Assembly: GCA_964529005.1 (NCBI GenBank) | Contig: CAZGUH010000075.1 | Coordinates: 1 to 11,709, forward strand | Source of the DNA: CAZGUH01 sp964529005 | GTDB taxonomy: Bacteria > Actinomycetota > Acidimicrobiia > Acidimicrobiales > Ilumatobacteraceae | Direction: 5' to 3' | DNA: 11,709 bases | Shown: positions 5,477-11,709 of the stretch, piece after piece | How the letters are laid out: each line of letters starts with the position of its first letter | How positions within the stretch are numbered: position 1 is the first letter of the stretch | Program-made: the position numbers and the translations under genes | The notes under the pieces: model-generated | Told to the model about the DNA's origin: nothing | What the model saw: the letters and a program-made list of their open reading frames with translations, nothing else | Database searches by the model: none

Positions 5477-6558
5477 CAGACCACACCGACCTCGGGCCAC
5501 AGGTCCGCTTCGTCGATCCGGCGGCCGAGCCGTTCGTGATGGAGGACGAGTTCTGGACGCCCCTCGTCATCACTCGCCGGGAGATCGAGGAGGAGGTCGC
5601 CAAGCTGGCGGGCGCGTCCATCGAGCCCGACGAGCGGCGACGCCTGATCGTGCACCCCCGCTCGACCAGCCCTGGATTCGGCCTCACCCCTGGCATCCAG
5701 GTCGCCCTGGAGGTATTGCGGCCCGGCGAGCAGACGGCGCCTCTGCGCCACTCGTCGTCGGGCATCTCGTTCTGCATCGCCGGCTCGGGTGAGGCGCTGG
5801 TCGGCGCCCGGCGTGTGCCGTTCGGCCGCTACGACACGTGGACGCTTCCCGCGCTGTCGCCCTATCGCCACGTCAACACCGGCGCCGACGTCCAGGTCCG
5901 TCTGACGTTCAGCAACGCGGCGTTGCTGGAGAAGCTCGGCGTGCACTGGGTGGATCCCGCGCCCGGCGAAGCGGCCGTCGCCGCGGGCGAGCGGGCCGTG
6001 GCGCGGCCGGCACCGGCCGTGCTCGACGCCGGCGATGGCGCCTACCTCATGGGCTACGAGGACCTGATCAACCCGCCGGTGGTGGAGCAGCCACCGCTGT
6101 ACTGGTCGTGGGACGCGCTGCGCACCGAGCTGGCCGCGCTGGCCGGCATCGACGGCAGCTACGACGGGCGGCGCCTGTTCCTGCTGTACAACCCGGCGAC
6201 GGGGCGCACCAACGGCACGACGCCGTCGCTGTTCGCGACGATCACCGTCCGCCCGCCCGAGATCGTCGACCGCCCGCACCGGCATGCCGCCGCGGCGATC
6301 AACTACTTCTTCCAGGGCTCAGGGTGGAGTCGCATCGGCGGCCGCCGCTACGAGTGGGAGGCCGGTGACCTGGTGTTCACCGCACCCGGATGGATGGTCC
6401 ACAACCACGCCTCGGGGCCCGACCCGGTGTACGAGATCACCGTGCAGGACTTCCCGCTCCACCTGGCGATGGACTCGCTGATGTGGCAGGAGAACCTCAA
6501 GCTGCCGCCCCGGCTGCTCGGCTCGCACCCCGGGTTCCACACCAACCGGACGGCGTGA
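5473..6558 (+). CDS. Bicupin, gentisate 1,2-dioxygenase-like ring-cleavage dioxygenase
   Basis: This 361-residue protein has two cupin domains, as in gentisate, salicylate and 1-hydroxy-2-naphthoate 1,2-dioxygenases, which are Fe(II) enzymes that cleave rings bearing an ortho hydroxy-carboxylate. The C-terminal cupin (about 245-325) has the complete pattern: His269-Arg-His271 and, after GDLVFTAPGW, His310-Asn-His312. The N-terminal cupin (about 65-140) matches the same motif but has Leu91-Arg-His93 and Tyr131-Arg-His133, so two of the expected metal ligands are missing. In classical family members the iron sits in the N-terminal cupin, so this protein appears to use the other domain. It overlaps the OCD-family gene by ATGA and abuts the aldehyde dehydrogenase. 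Ring cleavage of a substituted (amino or hydroxy) benzoate is the best guess. A non-dioxygenase role cannot be excluded. Confidence 0.8.
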   Translation: MTDHTDLGPQVRFVDPAAEPFVMEDEFWTPLVITRREIEEEVAKLAGASIEPDERRRLIVHPRSTSPGFGLTPGIQVALEVLRPGEQTAPLRHSSSGISFCIAGSGEALVGARRVPFGRYDTWTLPALSPYRHVNTGADVQVRLTFSNAALLEKLGVHWVDPAPGEAAVAAGERAVARPAPAVLDAGDGAYLMGYEDLINPPVVEQPPLYWSWDALRTELAALAGIDGSYDGRRLFLLYNPATGRTNGTTPSLFATITVRPPEIVDRPHRHAAAAINYFFQGSGWSRIGGRRYEWEAGDLVFTAPGWMVHNHASGPDPVYEITVQDFPLHLAMDSLMWQENLKLPPRLLGSHPGFHTNRTA

Positions 6559-6560
6559 GC

Positions 6561-7997
6561 ATGGCCGCGACGATGACCGTCACCGGGTGCTTCATCGACG
6601 GCGCCGCCATTGCGGCGCCCGACACGTACGACAACATCGACCCGTCGACGGGCGCGGTGCTCGGCGCCGTGGCGCGCAGCGGCGCAGCCGAGGTCGACCG
6701 AGCCGTCGTTGCGGCCCGGCGGACCCAGCGCGAATGGCGTCGGACGGCGCCCGAGGCGCGGGCCGCGTTGCTGTCGCGCCTCGCGGACCTCGTGGTGGAC
6801 GAGCGCGAGCACCTGGCGCGCTTGGAGTGCGAGGACACCGGCAAACCGCTGTCGCAGGCGCGCACGGACGCCGTCGTCTGCGCCCGCTACTTCCGGTTCT
6901 ACGCCCACGCGATCGACTCGTACTACGGGCTGTCCATCCCGGTCCGGCCCGATCTGCACGTGTACACGCGACGCGAACCGTTTGGGGTGACCGGCCACAT
7001 CCTCGCCTGGAACTACCCGATGCAGCTGCTCGGCCGCAGCGTCGCGCCGGCGATCGCGACCGGCAACTGCTCGGTGGTCAAGCCGGCCGACGAGACGCCG
7101 CGCACGGCGGTTCGGATCGCCGAGCTGGCGATCCAGGCCGGCCTGCCCGCGGGGGTGGTCAATGTCGTCACGGGCATCGGCGCCGAGGCCGGTGCCGCGC
7201 TCGCCGAGCACGAGGGCGTCGACCACCTGAGCTTCGTCGGGTCCACGCAGACCGGTACGTCCGTCGCCCGCCGCGCGGCCGATCGGGTGGTCCCGGCGGT
7301 GCTCGAGCTGGGCGGCAAGTCCGCGCACGTCGTGTTCGCCGATGCCGATCTCGACCGGGTGGCGACCGTGGTGTCCAACGCCATCCTCCAGAACGCCGGG
7401 CAGACGTGTTCGGCCGGCTCCCGGCTCATCGTCCAGCGCTCGGTCCACGACCAGCTGACCGATCGCATCGTCGAGCTGTTCGGCGCGGTCACCATCGGCC
7501 CCGGAACGGACGACCGCGACCTCGGACCATTGATCTCCCGCAAGCAGCAGGTCCGGGTCGACGGCTACGTGCGAGGCGTCGAGCGCGGTGAGATCCGGTG
7601 CGGCGGGTTCGCGCCCGAACCCGATGGGATCACCGGCGGCGCGTACTACGCGCCGACGCTGATCGACGACGTCGACCCGACGTCGCCGATCGCCCAGGAA
7701 GAGGTGTTCGGGCCCGTCCTGGCGGCGATGACCTTCGACGACGAGGAGGAAGCGGTGACGCTCGCCAACGGCACGCCTTACGCGCTGCTGGGCGCCGTGT
7801 GGACGTCGGACCTGTCGCGCGCCCACCGCCTCGCGGCCGACATCGAAGCCGGCCAGGTGTACCTCAACGCATACGGCGCCGGCGGCGGCGTCGAGCTGCC
7901 CTTCGGTGGCTTCAAGAAGTCGGGCTACGGCCGCGAGAAGGGCTACGAGTCGTTGGACGCGTTCACCCAGACGAAGACCGTGGTCGCCCAACTCTGA
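6561..7997 (+). CDS. NAD(P)-dependent aldehyde dehydrogenase
   Basis: This 478-residue protein is a full-length member of the aldehyde dehydrogenase superfamily, which oxidises aldehydes to acids with NAD(P)+ through a thiohemiacetal on cysteine. The catalytic residues are in place: Asn151 in AWNYP, Glu249 in LELGGKS, Cys283 in NAGQTCSAGSR, and the EEVFGPVL motif. The cofactor loop appears as FVGSTQTG. The N-terminus begins with MAATMTVTGCFIDGAA, so ATG 6561 fits; GTG 6555, overlapping the cupin stop as GTGA, and ATG 6573 are alternatives. It is the last gene of the catabolic run. It could oxidise an aldehyde produced by the aldolase or a semialdehyde formed after ring cleavage, as PhdK-like or aminomuconate semialdehyde dehydrogenases do. 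The sequence does not decide between these. Confidence 0.93.
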   Translation: MAATMTVTGCFIDGAAIAAPDTYDNIDPSTGAVLGAVARSGAAEVDRAVVAARRTQREWRRTAPEARAALLSRLADLVVDEREHLARLECEDTGKPLSQARTDAVVCARYFRFYAHAIDSYYGLSIPVRPDLHVYTRREPFGVTGHILAWNYPMQLLGRSVAPAIATGNCSVVKPADETPRTAVRIAELAIQAGLPAGVVNVVTGIGAEAGAALAEHEGVDHLSFVGSTQTGTSVARRAADRVVPAVLELGGKSAHVVFADADLDRVATVVSNAILQNAGQTCSAGSRLIVQRSVHDQLTDRIVELFGAVTIGPGTDDRDLGPLISRKQQVRVDGYVRGVERGEIRCGGFAPEPDGITGGAYYAPTLIDDVDPTSPIAQEEVFGPVLAAMTFDDEEEAVTLANGTPYALLGAVWTSDLSRAHRLAADIEAGQVYLNAYGAGGGVELPFGGFKKSGYGREKGYESLDAFTQTKTVVAQL

Positions 7998-8005
7998 CGA
8001 TGACC

Positions 8006-8021
8006 TACTGCGACGGCAGTA
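8006..8021 (+). repeat. Inverted repeat between the catabolic run and the ABC operon
   Basis: TACTGC-GACG-GCAGTA is a perfect 6-bp inverted repeat nine bases after the aldehyde dehydrogenase stop, within the 82-base gap before the ABC ATPase gene. No U-tract follows, so it is a poor intrinsic terminator. It could be a weak transcript-end hairpin or an operator of the ABC/two-component operon. The rest of the gap holds only the putative promoter. Confidence 0.35.
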
Positions 8022-8067
8022 CGCGCGAGCCCGCAGTGGGACGATTCGCCGCCCGCCGTGGCTCGTT

Positions 8068-8082
8068 CACACTCGGCTCATG
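8068..8082 (+). promoter_or_regulatory. Putative leaderless promoter of the ABC/two-component operon
   Basis: CACACT at 8068-8073 keeps the A and final T of a -10 box and lies six bases before the ATG at 8080. The same spacing is seen at the IclR-side ATG (839). TTCGCC at 8045-8050, 17 bases upstream, is a weak -35 match. No ribosome-binding site precedes this ATG, which fits a leaderless transcript. Confidence 0.38.
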
Positions 8083-9021
8083 ATCAACGTCACCGATCTC
8101 CGCAAGTGCCACGGAGACATCGTCGCCGTCGACGACCTCACCTTCACCGTCCGCCCCGGCATCGTGACCGGCTTCCTCGGCCCAAACGGCGCCGGCAAGT
8201 CCAGCACGATGCGGATGATCCTCGGCCTGGACCGCCCGACGCGGGGCCACGCCACCGTGAACGGCCGCCCGCTGATCGAGCACACCGCCCCGCTCACCGA
8301 ACTGGGCGCGCTCCTCGACGCCAAGGCGGTCACGTCACAGCGATCGGCGCGAGACCACCTGCGGGCGCTGGCCGTCACGTCACGCATCCCCCGACGCCGC
8401 GTGGACGAGGTGCTCGCCCTCGTCGGCCTCGAAGGCGTCGCCGATCGCTCCGCCGGCGAGTTCTCGCTCGGCATGGCGCAGCGCCTGGGGATCGGCGCCG
8501 CATTGCTCGGCGATCCCGGCGTGGTCATGCTCGACGAGCCGGCCAACGGCCTCGACCCCGAAGGCGTCGTGTGGCTCCGCAATCTGCTCAAGCAGCTCGC
8601 CGCCGAGGGCCGCACGGTCTTCGTCTCCTCCCACCTGATGAGCGAGATGGCCCTGACCGCCGACCACTTCGTCATCGTCGGACGCGGCCGGTTGATCGCC
8701 GACGTGTCGCACGACGAGCTGGCCGGCATGGGTCCAGAGGGGTCGGTGCTCGTGCGCACGCCGGACGGTGAGCGCCTGCGTCACGCGCTGGCCGCCGACG
8801 GCGGGCGGGTGACCGGAGACCCGGACCGGCGCGACGTCTTCCGCGTCACCGGCCTCGACAGCGTGGAGGTGGGCCGCCGGGCGATCGCGGCCGGCATCGA
8901 GCTGCACGAGCTGACCCCGGTGCAGCCGTCACTCGAAGCGATCTTCATGGGGCTGACCCAGGACGCCATGCAGTACCAGGGTTCGAGCTCGTCGGCGACG
9001 ACGCAGGAGGAGGCGGCCTGA
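8080..9021 (+). CDS. ABC transporter ATP-binding protein
   Basis: This 313-residue protein is the ATPase subunit of an ABC-2-type exporter, of the kind often found with actinobacterial drug-resistance or lantibiotic-immunity systems. Walker A is GPNGAGKSS (34-42, Lys40), the signature is SLGMAQ (129-134) with Ser129, Walker B is VVMLDEP (148-154, Glu153), and the switch histidine is His185 in SSHLM. The Q-loop position reads LGALLDA, with no glutamine, as is usual in this subfamily. The C-terminal hundred or so residues form an extra regulatory domain ending in a serine, glutamine and glutamate-rich tail. ATG 8080 is chosen because homology starts immediately after it; the longer open frame upstream overlaps the previous gene. 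The permease gene follows after one base. The exported substrate is unknown. Confidence 0.93.
   Translation: MINVTDLRKCHGDIVAVDDLTFTVRPGIVTGFLGPNGAGKSSTMRMILGLDRPTRGHATVNGRPLIEHTAPLTELGALLDAKAVTSQRSARDHLRALAVTSRIPRRRVDEVLALVGLEGVADRSAGEFSLGMAQRLGIGAALLGDPGVVMLDEPANGLDPEGVVWLRNLLKQLAAEGRTVFVSSHLMSEMALTADHFVIVGRGRLIADVSHDELAGMGPEGSVLVRTPDGERLRHALAADGGRVTGDPDRRDVFRVTGLDSVEVGRRAIAAGIELHELTPVQPSLEAIFMGLTQDAMQYQGSSSSATTQEEAA
9006..9013 (+). promoter_or_regulatory. Strong ribosome-binding site of the permease gene
   Basis: GGAGGAGG lies inside the end of the ATPase gene, nine bases before ATG 9023. It is one of the strongest Shine-Dalgarno matches in the window and supports this start for the permease. 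Confidence 0.7.
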
Positions 9022-9022
9022 C

Positions 9023-9838
9023 ATGGACACCGTCACGAACACGCCCGAGTCCCGCGCCCACTCGGCCCGCCCGCGCGTCAGCCAATGGAGCGTCGTGCGG
9101 GGGGAGTGGATCAAGCTGTCGTCGGTCCGCTCCAACGTTGCCGGGCTGGCGGCCGCGCCGGCCGGGCTGTTGGTGCTCGGGCTCGTGTTCGCCGCGGTCG
9201 GCGACTCGGACAGCGGCCCACGCGGCACGGCGCAGGACGCGCTCAGCGTCAGCTTCGGCGGCGTGACGCTGAGCCAGCTGATCATCGCAGTGGTGGCAGC
9301 CAACTTCGTCGCCAGCGAGTACGCGAGTGGCCTGATGTCGATCATGTTCGCCGCGGTCGGACGCAGGACGCGGGTGCTGCGCGCCAAGGCGATCGTCCTC
9401 GGCGGGACCATGTGCGTCGTGATGACGATCGGGGCGCTGGCCATGTGCCTCGCCGGCAACGCTGTCTACAGCGGCGATCTCCCGACGTACGGTCTCGGCG
9501 ATCCGGGGGTCCTGCGCGCTGTGTTGGGTCTGGGGTTGTACGGCGGGTGCGTGGCGTTGCTCGGCGTCGCCGTCGGGTACCTGTTGCGGAGCACCGCCGC
9601 ATCGATCGGCGTGCTCATCGGCGTGCTGATCCTCGGCCCGCTGATCACCGGCTTGTTGCCGGGGTCGTTCGGGAGTGGCCTGACGAAGATCATGCCGAGC
9701 CGGGCGGGCGACGCGATCATGAGCGTCAGCCCGCCGAGCGATGCACTCTCGCCGTGGGCGGCGCTCGCCGTGGTCGCGATCTGGACGGTCGGCTCGCTCG
9801 CGCTCGCCTCGCTGCGGCTCGTCAAGCGCGACGCGTGA
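9023..9838 (+). CDS. ABC-2-type transporter permease
   Basis: This 271-residue integral membrane protein is the permease partner of the preceding ATPase. After a cytoplasmic N-terminus with the segment VVRGEWIKLSSVRSN (24-38), typical of actinobacterial ABC-2 permeases, about six hydrophobic segments are visible: near 39-59, 83-112, 122-145, 163-188, 193-212 and 244-264. The C-terminus LRLVKRDA is positively charged and cytoplasmic. It starts one base after the ATPase stop and its own stop overlaps the kinase start as GTGA. Together the two proteins would form an exporter with two copies of each subunit. What it moves is not evident. Confidence 0.88.
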   Translation: MDTVTNTPESRAHSARPRVSQWSVVRGEWIKLSSVRSNVAGLAAAPAGLLVLGLVFAAVGDSDSGPRGTAQDALSVSFGGVTLSQLIIAVVAANFVASEYASGLMSIMFAAVGRRTRVLRAKAIVLGGTMCVVMTIGALAMCLAGNAVYSGDLPTYGLGDPGVLRAVLGLGLYGGCVALLGVAVGYLLRSTAASIGVLIGVLILGPLITGLLPGSFGSGLTKIMPSRAGDAIMSVSPPSDALSPWAALAVVAIWTVGSLALASLRLVKRDA

Positions 9839-11028
9839 GGGCGCTCGCCGTGCCGACGTCGCGCCGCCTCAGCGGCCGTGGCGCCGGCACGGCTCCGCGG
9901 CTGCGGCCCGTCGACATCGCGGTCGCTGCCGTCTGCGCCGCGCCGACGTTGGTCTCGGCGATGTCTCACGAGAGCCGGATCGGGGTGGCCGACGTCGCCG
10001 TCGCCGTGGTGAGCGTGGCGCTCGTCGTGGCCCGGCGGGCCTTCCCGCTCCCGGCCTTCGGCGCCGGGGTCATCGCCATGCCGTTGTCGGTGGCGGTGCT
10101 GGATCGGCCGAACGGATTGATCCCCACCGTGATCGTCCTCCTGTTCACCGTGTCCGCCCGCTCGGGGCAACGGGTGAGCCTGCAGGCCGGTGCCGTCAGC
10201 CTGCTCGCGCTCGTCGCCGCGGTGGGTCTGCTCTCGCCACCTGCGCTCGTCGGCGCCGAGCTCCTCGCCGCGCTCGCCTGGCCGCTCGGCGCGGTCGCCG
10301 GCGGCGAGATGATCCGCAGCCACGCGGCGACGATCGCCGCGATGCAGGAGCGGGCGCGGCTCGCCGAGGCCGGTCGCGTCGAAGAAGCGCGTCGCAAGGT
10401 GATCGAGGAGAGGCTCCACATCGCCCGCGAGCTCCACGACGTCGTGGCTCATCGCCTGGCGATCGTCACCGTCCAGGCCGGCGTCGCCGACCATTTCCTG
10501 AGGGCGCAGCCCGACGACGCCGCGGCCGCGCTCGCCGTCGTCCGGTCCTCCGCACAGGCGGCGCTCAACGAGCTCGGCAGCGTCCTCGGCGTGCTCCGGG
10601 CTCCGGACGACGCCGATGCGTCGGTCGTGCCGGCGCCCGCCGATGTCGGGGCGCTCAGCAGGCTGATCGAGTCGTATCGAGCTGCGGGCCTGCAGGTTGA
10701 GTACGAGACGAGTGGCGAGCCGAGGACGATCGCCGACACCACTCAGCTCGCGATCTACCGGACGGTGCAGGAGGCGCTCACGAACGCCCACAAGTACGGC
10801 GATGGCCGCGTGCGCCTCAGCGTGTGCTACCGGCCGGACGGGGTGGACCTCGACGTCCGCAACGCGGTCGGCGCCGTTCGACCGGCTCCGCCGCCGTCGA
10901 GCGGCTTCGGTCTGAGCGGGATGCGCGAGCGAGTCGTCGCGACCGGCGGAACCCTGGAGGTGGGCCGGGACGGCTCACATCACTTCGCGGTCCGGGCCCA
11001 CTTCCCCGTCCTTCAGGAGCAACTATGA
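9835..11028 (+). CDS. NarL-type sensor histidine kinase
   Basis: This kinase of about 397 residues has roughly five or six N-terminal membrane segments (about 26-43, 49-67, 70-89, 95-108, 117-134, 138-158) with only short loops and no extracytoplasmic sensor domain. A linker rich in charged residues that may form a coiled coil (162-195) leads to the HisKA_3 dimerisation domain with the phosphoacceptor His201 in RELHDVVAHRL. The ATPase domain shows the N box QEALTNAHKYGDG (Asn317) and the G box GFGLSGMRERV (357-367). The architecture fits intramembrane-sensing kinases, which often respond to the load or activity of a neighbouring ABC exporter. GTG 9835 overlaps the permease stop as GTGA; GTG 9850 is an alternative five codons later. 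The gene ends in an ATGA overlap with the regulator. Confidence 0.9.
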   Translation: MRALAVPTSRRLSGRGAGTAPRLRPVDIAVAAVCAAPTLVSAMSHESRIGVADVAVAVVSVALVVARRAFPLPAFGAGVIAMPLSVAVLDRPNGLIPTVIVLLFTVSARSGQRVSLQAGAVSLLALVAAVGLLSPPALVGAELLAALAWPLGAVAGGEMIRSHAATIAAMQERARLAEAGRVEEARRKVIEERLHIARELHDVVAHRLAIVTVQAGVADHFLRAQPDDAAAALAVVRSSAQAALNELGSVLGVLRAPDDADASVVPAPADVGALSRLIESYRAAGLQVEYETSGEPRTIADTTQLAIYRTVQEALTNAHKYGDGRVRLSVCYRPDGVDLDVRNAVGAVRPAPPPSSGFGLSGMRERVVATGGTLEVGRDGSHHFAVRAHFPVLQEQL

Positions 11029-11699
11029 CCCTGCGGGTCGTGATCGCCGACGACCAGCAGCTCATCCGCGCCGGTCTTCGGGTACTGATCGACTCGGCCG
11101 ACGACCTCGAGGTGGTCGGCGAGGCGGGCACCGGTGACGAGGCCGTTCGCGTGGCCCGGGCGACGCGCGCCGACGTCGTGCTCATGGACATCCGCATGCC
11201 GGGCATGGACGGACTGGCCGCGACGCGCGCGATCACCGGCGACGACGAGCTGGCGGGCGTCAAGGTCCTGATAGTGACGACCTTCGAGGTGGACGCGTTC
11301 GTGCTCGAAGCCGTCCGCGCCGGCGCCAGCGGGTTCGTCGGCAAGGGCATCGACCCCGACGAGCTGCTCGATGCCGTGCGGACGGTGGCGGCGGGCGACG
11401 CGCTGCTCTCGCCGAAGGCGATGCGCGCCGTGCTTGCCGAGTACGCAGCCGGCAACACCGTGCCAGCGGTCCCCGCGAGCAAGCTCGATCGCCTCACCGC
11501 CCGTGAACGGGAGCTCATGGCGCTGGCCTCGACCGGCCTCTCCAACGACGACATCGCAGAGCGGCTGTTCCTGTCGCCGCTCACGGTCAAGACCCACCTC
11601 AACCGGGCGATGATGAAACTCGAGGTGCGCGACCGGGCGCAGCTGGTCGTCCTCGCCTACCAGACCGGCCTCGTCCGCCCCGTCCGACGCGTCGAGTAG
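11025..11699 (+). CDS. LuxR/NarL-family response regulator
   Basis: This 224-residue protein is the partner of the upstream kinase. The receiver domain (1-120) has the acidic pair Asp9-Asp10, the phosphoacceptor Asp55 in LMDIRMPGMDG, Thr85-Thr86 on the fourth strand and Lys107. The usual FLLKD context of that lysine is FVGKG here. The C-terminal LuxR-type helix-turn-helix spans about 157-215, with LTARERELMALASTGLSNDD and the recognition helix around SPLTVKTHLNRAMMKL. Phosphorylation should promote dimerisation and DNA binding. The start ATG 11025 has AGGAG at 11015-11019 five bases upstream and overlaps the kinase stop as ATGA. The likely target is the promoter of its own operon near 8000-8080. 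It stops ten bases before the window ends. Confidence 0.94.
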   Translation: MTLRVVIADDQQLIRAGLRVLIDSADDLEVVGEAGTGDEAVRVARATRADVVLMDIRMPGMDGLAATRAITGDDELAGVKVLIVTTFEVDAFVLEAVRAGASGFVGKGIDPDELLDAVRTVAAGDALLSPKAMRAVLAEYAAGNTVPAVPASKLDRLTARERELMALASTGLSNDDIAERLFLSPLTVKTHLNRAMMKLEVRDRAQLVVLAYQTGLVRPVRRVE

Positions 11700-11709
11700 G
11701 CAGGGTCCC

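Noticed and set aside
4429..6285. Very long open frame on the minus strand, with similar ones at 1211-2629 and 6348-7991
   Set aside because: They lie opposite well-recognised genes, encode low-complexity arginine, alanine and glycine-rich sequence with no family motif, and are expected shadows in GC-rich coding DNA.
5473..6558. Confident naming as gentisate 1,2-dioxygenase
   Set aside because: The N-terminal cupin lacks two expected metal ligands, and no maleylpyruvate isomerase or hydrolase gene is nearby.
7998..8079. A small gene in the gap before the ABC operon
   Set aside because: Only 82 bases, with no start codon plus ribosome-binding site and reading frame of useful length; it is better explained as promoter and operator.

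Overview
The window is high-GC DNA, and every gene reads on the plus strand. I infer an actinobacterial chromosome (Actinomycetota). The evidence is GC-rich third codon positions, many GTG starts, stop/start overlaps of the GTGA or ATGA type, two starts that look leaderless (a -10-like hexamer six bases before the ATG), a NarL-type kinase/regulator pair, and a two-gene ABC exporter. An Acidimicrobiia-like or actinomycete host is possible, but nothing here fixes the genus. I see no tRNA, rRNA, CRISPR array, insertion sequence or integrase, and no gap between genes reaches 100 bases.

Region 1 (about 1-7997) is a catabolic block of eight genes: a dienelactone-hydrolase-family protein, an IclR-family regulator, a class III (CaiB/BaiF) CoA-transferase, and then a tightly coupled run of five. 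The five are a dihydrodipicolinate-synthase-superfamily aldolase or hydratase-aldolase, a carboxymuconolactone-decarboxylase-like protein, an ornithine-cyclodeaminase/mu-crystallin-family protein, a bicupin related to gentisate 1,2-dioxygenase, and an NAD(P)-dependent aldehyde dehydrogenase. The five overlap or nearly touch, so they look like one translationally coupled unit. Three evenly spaced inverted half-sites in front of this unit are a good candidate for the IclR-family operator. The gene content recalls the order of reactions in 1-hydroxy-2-naphthoate breakdown: cupin ring cleavage, then a DHDPS-superfamily hydratase-aldolase, then an aldehyde dehydrogenase. Here an imine-active OCD homologue, a CMD-like protein and a CoA-transferase are added. 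The substrate cannot be read from sequence. The bicupin is unusual because its complete metal-ligand set lies in the C-terminal cupin, while the N-terminal cupin has lost two of the expected ligands.

Region 2 (about 8080-11699) is a separate four-gene unit: ABC ATPase, ABC-2-type permease, sensor histidine kinase and LuxR/NarL response regulator. Gene spacing is 1 base or an overlap. It is probably an export or cell-envelope stress module with its own two-component control. It is not obviously linked to the catabolic block.

The junctions also carry small signals: a perfect 8-bp hairpin over the CoA-transferase ribosome-binding site, two very short reading frames whose stop codons overlap the GTG starts of the IclR and CoA-transferase genes, a 16-bp palindrome just before the aldolase ribosome-binding site, and an inverted repeat upstream of the ABC operon.
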